Below, one piece after another: positions 8,416 through 13,849 of a DNA stretch of 35,230 nucleotides. Origin of the DNA: an uncultured bacterium. Lineage in GTDB: Bacteria > Planctomycetota > Phycisphaerae > Sedimentisphaerales > Anaerobacaceae. The notes under the pieces were generated by a model that was not told where the DNA came from, ran no database searches, and saw only the letters and a list, made by a program, of their open reading frames with translations. Positions within the stretch are counted from its first letter, which is position 1. Each line of letters starts with the position of its first letter. Position numbers and translations under genes: made by a program. The stretch covers positions 1-35,230 of the forward strand of contig CAJVYK010000002.1 of assembly GCA_913009865.1 (NCBI GenBank), written 5' to 3'.

Positions 8416-8606
8416 TAAAGCTTCTTAAGGAGATTTGAAATCATTCGGCAAATATGATCCAATTTCTCAAGCAATACTGTTTCTTTGTCTTCTTGTATAT
8501 ATTGTAACTTTTTTGCTATTGTTATTTGTGTTTCCAGTTCTGCACAACTTCCCAACGATATGTACAAAAATTGATTGTATTCCTTTACGCAATACACATC
8601 ACGCAC
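8415..8606 (-). pseudogene. C-terminal remnant of an S23/four-helix-bundle protein gene
   Basis: 63 codons from a GTG. The sequence NQFLYISLGSCAELETQI...KLDHICRMISNLLKKL matches the second half of the 23S-rRNA-intervening-sequence (S23/IVP) four-helix-bundle family, whose members are usually about 115-125 aa. A complete relative lies at 17719-18072. The N-terminal half, with its DLxVY and LxxQLRRAAxSI helices, is missing; in its place upstream are TATTGCGT repeat words (8586-8622). It lies between serA and the GlmM-like gene, flanked on both sides by the same repeat family. The start codon is itself within repeat sequence, so expression of a stable protein is doubtful. Confidence 0.65.
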
Positions 8607-8622
8607 GACGCAATACGAGCGA
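8586..8622. repeat. TACGCAATACG-word repeat upstream of the S23 remnant
   Basis: ACGCAATACACATCACGCA followed by CGACGCAATACGAGCG. It shares the ACGCAATACG word with 8387-8415 on the other side of the S23 fragment, and ends directly at the serA stop codon. Confidence 0.65.
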
Positions 8623-10212
8623 TCAGTTCAGCTTGCAGACGTAAATTTCGTTTACGAAATCAAGTTTGCCGAGTTCTTCAATGGCTTTTGCATCGGGTTC
8701 CCTGTCGAGACTGACGGCAAGAATGGCCTTTTGCTCCGCCGGCTTTTGTCCTACTCCCATTGTGCAGATATTGATATTATGCTTTCCGCAGACGGTTCCC
8801 ACCGCCCCTATAACGCCGGGCTTATCATCGTTAAAGATAACCAGTACCGCTCCCTGCGGAGTGACTTCTATATTGAAGCCGTCGATTTCAATAATTCGCA
8901 GTTGTGTTCCGCCGAAGACTGAGCCGGTTACAGTTCGTGTAACTTTATCTGTAACGACCTTTGCGCTGAAACTTGCCGCCACATCCTTGGCCTCGGTGTT
9001 TTTCGTCTCGTCGATGCTTATACCGCGTTCTTTGGCCAGGATAGCGACATTGACCGTATTGAGGGGCATCTCGAAATGCTGCTGCAGCAATCCGATTGCG
9101 AAGTGAAGTGTGACCGGCTCGACCGCCATTTCGGCGATTGAGCCGCGATACTGTACCGCAATATCCTTAATCCTGCCTGCTGCGATAGTGCTGACAAGTG
9201 TACCGATTCGCTGGGCAAGTTCAGCATATTTACTTACAACCGGCGGCATAGCTCCGGCGGCTGCTGGTGCGTTCAGCGCGTTTCTGACCGGCCCATCGCC
9301 GAGAGCATCAACAAGGATTTGAGCGGCCTCGACGGCAACATCGATTTGGGCTTCTGTTGTGCTGGCCCCTAAGTGCGGCGTGACCAGGCAATTTTCAAAT
9401 TCGGTGAATCGGGTATTTGCCGGCGGTTCTGTGGGATAAACGTCTAAGGCGGCGCCGGCTATTGCACCCTCGGCAAGTGCGTTATAGAGTGCATCTTCGT
9501 TGATAATCCCTCCCCGTGCGCAGTTGATTAACCGGACGGTCGGCTTCATCATTTTGATTTGCTCGGCGTCAATCATATTCAGCGTTTGCTCGTTTCTCGG
9601 CACGTGCACGCTGATGTAGTCGGCTTCTTTGAAGATTTTTTCAAGGCCGTCGGTTACTTCGATACCGAGTTTTTCTGCGTCAGCCGGTGCGGCAAGCGGG
9701 TCGAAGCCCATGATTTTCATATTGAATCCTTTTGCCATTTCCGCCACAGCCATCCCGATTCTTCCTAATCCTATCACGCCGAGGATTTTACCGTTGAGTT
9801 GATTTCCCATATATTTTTTTCTGTCCCATGCGCCGGCTTTTAAGCTGTTGCAGGCCGGCACAACATTTCGGCTCATCGCCAGCATTAGTGCTATCGTGTG
9901 TTCTGCGGCGCTGCGTGTATTTCCGCCGGGCGTATTCATAACCAGGATTCCTTTTCTGGTAGCTTCCGGGATATCGATATTATCTACACCGACACCTGCC
10001 CGGGCGATTGCCTTTAGTTTGCCGGGGTTAGCTAAGACTTTAGCGGTAACTTTTGTACCGCTTCGGATAATCAGGCCGTCGTATTCACCGATGATTTTGG
10101 CGAGTTCATCTTCGCTTATACCGGTTTTAACGACAGCTTCGACCCCGTCTGTCGCATTGAGCAGGTCGATTCCCTGCTGTGCAAGTTTATCTGTGATTAA
10201 AATCCTAATCAT
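8623..10212 (-). CDS. serA: D-3-phosphoglycerate dehydrogenase (SerA, long form with ASB and ACT domains)
   Basis: 529 aa, the usual length of the long SerA type. Oxidises 3-phosphoglycerate to 3-phosphohydroxypyruvate with NAD+, first step of serine synthesis, in the cytoplasm. N-terminal substrate and nucleotide domains show the Rossmann loop GLGRIG near 148, the catalytic Arg in NCARGG near 233, and the catalytic His in TPHLGASTTEA near 280. An allosteric-substrate-binding domain spans about 320-450, and a C-terminal ACT domain (VLVIFNDDKPGVIGAVGTV...) spans about 455-529, where serine feedback usually acts. ATG 10212 has GGAG eight bases upstream and a good promoter at 10270-10297. It probably leads a unit with the GlmM-like and CDF genes. 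Confidence 0.95.
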   Translation of the reverse strand: MIRILITDKLAQQGIDLLNATDGVEAVVKTGISEDELAKIIGEYDGLIIRSGTKVTAKVLANPGKLKAIARAGVGVDNIDIPEATRKGILVMNTPGGNTRSAAEHTIALMLAMSRNVVPACNSLKAGAWDRKKYMGNQLNGKILGVIGLGRIGMAVAEMAKGFNMKIMGFDPLAAPADAEKLGIEVTDGLEKIFKEADYISVHVPRNEQTLNMIDAEQIKMMKPTVRLINCARGGIINEDALYNALAEGAIAGAALDVYPTEPPANTRFTEFENCLVTPHLGASTTEAQIDVAVEAAQILVDALGDGPVRNALNAPAAAGAMPPVVSKYAELAQRIGTLVSTIAAGRIKDIAVQYRGSIAEMAVEPVTLHFAIGLLQQHFEMPLNTVNVAILAKERGISIDETKNTEAKDVAASFSAKVVTDKVTRTVTGSVFGGTQLRIIEIDGFNIEVTPQGAVLVIFNDDKPGVIGAVGTVCGKHNINICTMGVGQKPAEQKAILAVSLDREPDAKAIEELGKLDFVNEIYVCKLN

Positions 10213-10269
10213 TGCGAATCTCCAATTTCAACAATCAATTCTAAGTGCCGCTGCCGGCTTCATTTCTGA

Positions 10270-10297
10270 ATTATAACATTGGCGCATACTATTTCAA
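10270..10297 (-). promoter_or_regulatory. Predicted sigma70-type promoter of serA
   Basis: On the minus strand, TTGAAA (10292-10297), a 16-base spacer, and TATAAT (10270-10275), ending 57 bases before the serA ATG. Confidence 0.55.
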
Positions 10298-10311
10298 GGG
10301 GTATGTTTAGT

Positions 10312-10334
10312 CCTCAGGCCTGCCTGAGGGTTTT
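10312..10334 (+). repeat. Perfect hairpin CCTCAGGC-CT-GCCTGAGG followed by GTTTT
   Basis: Eight-base stem at 10312-10319 and 10322-10329, then GTTTTATTTT on the plus strand. It looks like an intrinsic terminator, but no plus-strand gene ends here, so it may be a palindromic repeat or the relic of a lost gene's terminator. Confidence 0.5.
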
Positions 10335-10397
10335 ATTTTGCCGTGCCAATCTCAAACAATCGTCAATCGAAACTCGTCGATCATAAATCGCTTTACC

Positions 10398-10425
10398 TTG
10401 CAACTTCATCTAAAACCCGTATAAT
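10398..10425 (+). promoter_or_regulatory. Predicted promoter upstream of the DUF6602-like gene
   Basis: TTGCAA (10398-10403), 16-base spacer, TATAAT (10420-10425), giving a leader of about 100 bases before ATG 10533. The region is AT-rich, so chance matches are possible. Confidence 0.4.
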
Positions 10426-10532
10426 CAAAAATCAGGACACCTGCGGGGAAACACCAGGGCCAAATTAACCAAGAAGATATACGTAGCGAAAATAGACAGC
10501 TTTGCTTAGTCACAGAGGGCACAGAGAAAAAT

Positions 10533-11303
10533 ATGAGTCAAAATAAAAAAAACAACAACACTATTAGGCAATACTTCACAGCTCTTATTAAATCAGCAAT
10601 AGGAAAATCTGATGCTTTATCAAATATAGGGCACAATGTGATTAAGGGGGTCCTTCGTGAATGCCTCATATCTGATATACTGAGCGAAATATTGCCAAGC
10701 CAATTTAGGGTAGGCTCAGGGATAATTGTAAATGCTGATGGAGATCATAGTAGGCAGACAGATATTATTATATACGACAGTCAAATCCTTCCTCCTTTCG
10801 TACAAAAATACACTCCAGCTCTGTATCCTATCGAAAGTGTAATAGCCACAATAGAGGTTAAGACGAGATTATATAAGACGTATTTAGAAAAAGCAAATAG
10901 AGATGCTTGCAAAGTTCATCAGATGTTTAAGCCGCCTGAAAATGTAAAACAAGCTAATAAAAATTGGAAAGAGGTTTATAATAGATTCGGACGCCCTTTA
11001 TGTAGCATCATCGGCTTTTATGGTGAGGGACCGAAAGGTTTGTTAAATCCTAATACCGGGAAAATTTTATTGAATGAAAAAGCCAGTGATCTTTTTGGTA
11101 TTTGTTTGGTTAATCAGTATTCCTGGTTGAACTTACCTTCTCTTGGAGGATGGAAACAACGACTTTGTGATGAGAATACAAACGAGGAAACCAAAAGGTT
11201 CTTCGCTGTGCTTCTTGATAATATTTTAACAATTTCTCGAGCGAGAATTGCAGCCAAAAGGACAGACCATTATGATCTCTACACCGCTTATATAAGAAAC
11301 TAA
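10533..11303 (+). CDS. DUF6602-like protein with a PD-(D/E)XK-type nuclease signature
   Basis: 256 aa, probably cytoplasmic. The segment RVGSGIIVNADG...SRQTDIIIYD (about 63-85) followed by YPIESVIATIEVKT (about 95-108) gives the D...ExK arrangement of restriction-endonuclease-like folds: Asp in QTDIII, then Glu and Lys in IEVKT. This matches what I recall of the DUF6602 family, often seen near defence genes; no function is established for it here. No methylase, helicase or phage gene is nearby. The gene is clearly more AT-rich than serA and the IMPase gene and has repeat-rich DNA on both sides, which suggests acquisition. Its start lies right after a CACAGAGG-type repeat and lacks a strong Shine-Dalgarno. 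Confidence 0.65.
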   Translation: MSQNKKNNNTIRQYFTALIKSAIGKSDALSNIGHNVIKGVLRECLISDILSEILPSQFRVGSGIIVNADGDHSRQTDIIIYDSQILPPFVQKYTPALYPIESVIATIEVKTRLYKTYLEKANRDACKVHQMFKPPENVKQANKNWKEVYNRFGRPLCSIIGFYGEGPKGLLNPNTGKILLNEKASDLFGICLVNQYSWLNLPSLGGWKQRLCDENTNEETKRFFAVLLDNILTISRARIAAKRTDHYDLYTAYIRN

Positions 11304-11710
11304 ATATTGAAGAAGTAACCGTGCTACGGCAGGCTCCGCCCTGACGAGCGGGAATAATAACTTGACGCCTTTGCGCCTTGACGGGAGAAAATTAAAACCA
11401 TCCAGAGCATACTTTTACCTTTTTACTTTCTTCGCTTTGTGCCTTTGTCACTCTTCAGTTTTCTGACTTCTGGCTTCTGACTTCTGAATTCTCTTTTATC
11501 TCTGTGTTCTCTGTGGCCATTTTTTTCATCTTGTTAATCCTGTAATCCCGTCTAAAAACTTTTCAGCGAAACCAGCGTCTAATTTTATCTGTGCCTTTTG
11601 TGCTTTTTGTGGCCAAAAACTCTCTGTGTTCTTTGCGTTCTCTCGCAGAGTCCCCAGGACTGCGGTAAAATTCTTTTTCTTTACGCGATACGCTTCACGA
11701 GATACGAAAT
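11304..11710. repeat. Gene-free stretch made almost wholly of word-like repeats
   Basis: From left to right: GACGCCTTTGCGCCTTGACG; TTTTACCTTTTTACTTTC; TTCTGACTTCTGGC words (11459-11490); CTCTGTGTTCTCTGTGGCC (11500-11518); TGTGCCTTTTGTGC; CTCTCTGTGTTCTTTGCG (11620-11637); and GATACGCTTCACGAGATACG (11687-11706). Relatives of each word occur elsewhere in the window. No ORF here resembles a protein. Confidence 0.7.
11687..11709. repeat. GATACGCTTCACGAGATACGAA repeat, copy 1
   Basis: Nearly identical (one substitution across 22 bases) and in the same orientation as 12969-12990. The two copies flank the lipoprotein/DUF2752 gene pair. Confidence 0.75.
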
Positions 11711-12391
11711 TTATTTATTCCAGTTTTGCCAGCCGACGCCGCTTCTGTCGTCAGCAATCTTGAATTTATCCTTCGGACAGTCGTAGAAATATCTGACCAG
11801 ACAATAAGCTGATGCTTCTGCAAGCCGGGTGGTTGCAACTTCTCGGCCGCTATCCTCGATTTCAAAGCCGACTTTAATACTTTTACTTTTTGCAGACTTA
11901 GGCCAGAGTTTCTCCCCGGCTGCCGTATCAAGAAGAACAGCTTGGGTATTGAGGTTGCCCTTGTAATAGCCGGTTTCAGCTATTTCGTTAAGCTGATAAT
12001 CTTCAACCACTACTAACAGGACCATATTGGCGTCTAAGGCCTCGCCCACCTGTATCGGCGGCAGCAGTGAAAAATCGCTTTTGTTAGAGCGAAATTCGGA
12101 CAATTCATTATAGCCGACGAGATACTCAGGCAGAATCCCGATTTTTTTTGTAAGGTACTTATTTATTGTCTCTGTCAGGTAGAATCGCAGGTTTACCTCA
12201 GCGTTGAGATAGGTCGGCTGATTAACAAGTACCAGTATTTTTTGCCCCGTATGTTCGGTAAGATTATATTCAGCGGGGATTTTCTCCTCACTACTTCTGG
12301 TAGTGCCAAGGATACCTACAATTTGGCAGCCGCTGAGAAAAAAAACCACAATTAGTACAGGAAAAATACTTAGTTTTCTCATTTTCTTCAA
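11711..12391 (-). CDS. Predicted lipoprotein of unknown function
   Basis: 226 aa. The N-terminus MKKMRKLSIFPVLIVVFFLSGC is a lipoprotein signal: basic residues, a hydrophobic run and the lipobox LSGC, with lipidation expected at Cys22. The mature part is mixed alpha/beta: KILVLVNQPTYLNAE, LRFYLTETINKYLTKK, a VGEALDANMVLLVVVEDYQL segment, and NTQAVLLDTAAGEKLWP. The pattern 'compute-like beta strand, then AVLLDT..G..LWP' recalls outer-membrane or periplasmic lipoproteins of the GNA1162/LpoB-like kind, but I cannot place it in a family. Start ATG 12391 overlaps the stop of the DUF2752 gene (ATGA), so the two are translationally coupled. Its stop codon lies a few bases from a repeat copy. Confidence 0.75.
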   Translation of the reverse strand: MKKMRKLSIFPVLIVVFFLSGCQIVGILGTTRSSEEKIPAEYNLTEHTGQKILVLVNQPTYLNAEVNLRFYLTETINKYLTKKIGILPEYLVGYNELSEFRSNKSDFSLLPPIQVGEALDANMVLLVVVEDYQLNEIAETGYYKGNLNTQAVLLDTAAGEKLWPKSAKSKSIKVGFEIEDSGREVATTRLAEASAYCLVRYFYDCPKDKFKIADDRSGVGWQNWNK

Positions 12392-12855
12392 TAATCAATT
12401 CTAAACGTTCGAGCCAATGTTACCATCCAGCCGGCAGCGATAATAATTATCAGCGCCCAGATTATGTGTTTTACTTTAACTTCGGCAAAGAAGCGTTCAA
12501 GGAAGCCGAAATATACTCCAAAAACAGCTATAGGGAAAGCCAAAAATCCCGCGACGGCCAGCACGCAGCACAATAATGCACCGGCTGGTTGAATATAAAA
12601 CGCTTCAAATATTTTACCGCCGGCAAAGGCAAGTGACGAGGTGGTTACTCCACAGGTCGGGCATGGCAGGTTGAATTGTTGTTTGAAACCGCAGGGGTGA
12701 AACCACAGACTGAGATTGATTTTGCCTGCCGCCGCCAGTGCAAGTGTGCCGAATATTGCAGCCGCCGCCAGAAAAACAAGTCCAGCCAGGAGCCGCTGGC
12801 GGACTGATGCCTTACGGAAAATTTTCGGTTTATTTAACTGTTGGCCTGTTTGCAT
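12388..12855 (-). CDS. DUF2752 family membrane protein
   Basis: 155 aa with three predicted membrane helices (about 23-45, 84-115, 130-148). The signature of DUF2752 is plain: FHPCGFKQQFNLPCPTCGVT near 58-77, with a CPTCG motif at the membrane edge, a conserved pattern of unknown function. It is cotranscribed with, and overlaps by four bases, the lipoprotein gene. There is no Shine-Dalgarno before ATG 12855, and a good promoter (12865-12893) ends only nine bases upstream, so the transcript could be nearly leaderless. Confidence 0.8.
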   Translation of the reverse strand: MQTGQQLNKPKIFRKASVRQRLLAGLVFLAAAAIFGTLALAAAGKINLSLWFHPCGFKQQFNLPCPTCGVTTSSLAFAGGKIFEAFYIQPAGALLCCVLAVAGFLAFPIAVFGVYFGFLERFFAEVKVKHIIWALIIIIAAGWMVTLARTFRIDY

Positions 12856-12864
12856 AATTACATT

Positions 12865-12893
12865 AAAATAGGATAATATAATAGTTCTGTCAA
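12865..12893 (-). promoter_or_regulatory. Predicted promoter of the DUF2752-lipoprotein pair
   Basis: Minus strand TTGACA (12888-12893), 17-base spacer, TATTTT (12865-12870). The -35 is consensus. Transcription would start within a few bases of ATG 12855. On the opposite strand a TATAAT at 12877-12882 may serve the IMPase gene, without a good -35. Confidence 0.5.
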
Positions 12894-12958
12894 GGTCAGA
12901 GAACGAATGTAAAACCTAAAAAGTGAGGCGCAGAGATGCAGAGATGCTTTGTCCCTTG

Positions 12959-12992
12959 CGAAATACGAGATACGCTTCACGAGGTACGAATA
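12959..12992. repeat. TACGAGATACGCTTCACGAG repeat, copy 2, forming the IMPase ribosome-binding site
   Basis: Contains GATACGCTTCACGAGGTACG at 12969-12988, one base different from 11687-11706. The variant base creates GAGGT (12981-12985), seven bases before ATG 12993. Confidence 0.7.
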
Positions 12993-13805
12993 ATGGTATT
13001 AGAGCAGAGAGATTTGAGTCGGCTGTTGGAGACAGCCATTGTGGCGGCCCGGCTGGCTGGGCAGCGGGCGATGGAAGAGCTGGCCTTTATCAAGGTTTCT
13101 ATAAAGAACGGTAATGAGCTGGTAACCCAGGCCGATGCCCTATGTCAGCAGATAATCATCGATAGAATCAAAGAGACTTATCCGGACCATGGCTTTATTG
13201 CCGAGGAAGGCCGGCAGGGCGGGATATTCAAACAGCCGCCGCGGGGTGAGCCTCTCTGGTGGGTTATCGACCCGATAGATGGAACGAACAATTTTGCGCA
13301 CCAGATGCTTTTTTTTGTTGTCAGCATTGCCGTCTGTTATGAGGGCGAACCGATTGTCGGCGTAATTTTTGAGCCGGCCACGGACTCGATGTTCACCGCC
13401 GTCAAGGGCGGCGAAGCGCAATTAAACGGCAGGCGGATAGTCGCCGGCGAGGAAGGAATAGATAAGTTTTCAGGTATTGGCCTGGACAGCCATTTTGATA
13501 ATGGCGTGCCGGCCTGGACCTGCGAGGTTATGCAGCGGACAAGATTTCGCAATTTAGGCTCAACAGCTCTGCAGTTTGCTTATGTGGCGAAGGGAAGTCT
13601 GATTGCCACTATCGCCTTTGACCCGAAGTTATGGGACATAGCGGCCGGGGTACTGATTGCCGCTTCTGCAGGGGCTGTTGTCAGCGATTGGCAGGGCGGA
13701 AAAATTTTCCCTGTCGATTTGGACAGCTACGAAGGCGGAAAACTACAGATAATGACAGCCAATAAAAAAATTCACGCAGAGCTGCTGAACCTTCTAAAAT
13801 CTTAG
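12993..13805 (+). CDS. Inositol monophosphatase family protein
   Basis: 270 aa, the usual family length, cytoplasmic Mg2+-dependent sugar-phosphate phosphatase. Motifs: GNELVTQAD near 36, FIAEEG near 65 with the metal-binding Glu, WVIDPIDGTNNF near 85 (motif A, metal-ligand aspartates and the substrate-binding GTN), and LWDIAAG near 212 (motif B). Likely substrates are inositol-1-P or related polyol phosphates; 3'(2'),5'-bisphosphate nucleotidase or fructose-1,6-bisphosphatase activity cannot be excluded. The frame extends upstream to 12936, but those codons are intergenic repeat; the start at 12993 has GAGGT at ideal spacing. It is convergent with the GspK-like gene, 44 bases away. Confidence 0.9.
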   Translation: MVLEQRDLSRLLETAIVAARLAGQRAMEELAFIKVSIKNGNELVTQADALCQQIIIDRIKETYPDHGFIAEEGRQGGIFKQPPRGEPLWWVIDPIDGTNNFAHQMLFFVVSIAVCYEGEPIVGVIFEPATDSMFTAVKGGEAQLNGRRIVAGEEGIDKFSGIGLDSHFDNGVPAWTCEVMQRTRFRNLGSTALQFAYVAKGSLIATIAFDPKLWDIAAGVLIAASAGAVVSDWQGGKIFPVDLDSYEGGKLQIMTANKKIHAELLNLLKS

Positions 13806-13824
13806 CCGCAAATTCGTTGAAATG

Positions 13825-13848
13825 CACAATACGATATACGCAATACGA
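13825..13848. repeat. CAATACGATATACGCAATACG repeat, inverted relative of 8387-8415
   Basis: Reverse complement matches TCGTATTGCGTATATCGTATTG. It fills the short gap between the convergent IMPase and GspK-like stop codons. Confidence 0.75.
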
Positions 13849-13849
13849 G

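Larger units (their letters stand above)
10213..10532. other. Divergent intergenic region between serA and the DUF6602-like gene
   Basis: 320 bases without a gene. It holds the serA promoter (10270-10297), a perfect hairpin at 10312-10329, a plus-strand promoter (10398-10425), and a CACAGAGGGCACAGAG repeat word (10511-10526) directly before the DUF6602-like start. Confidence 0.6.

Noticed and set aside
10312..10334. Intrinsic terminator for a plus-strand transcript
   Set aside because: No plus-strand gene ends nearby, so I list it only as a hairpin/repeat.
12936..12992. Upstream start for the IMPase gene
   Set aside because: The added 19 residues are translated intergenic repeat; the family start and a good ribosome-binding site fit ATG 12993.
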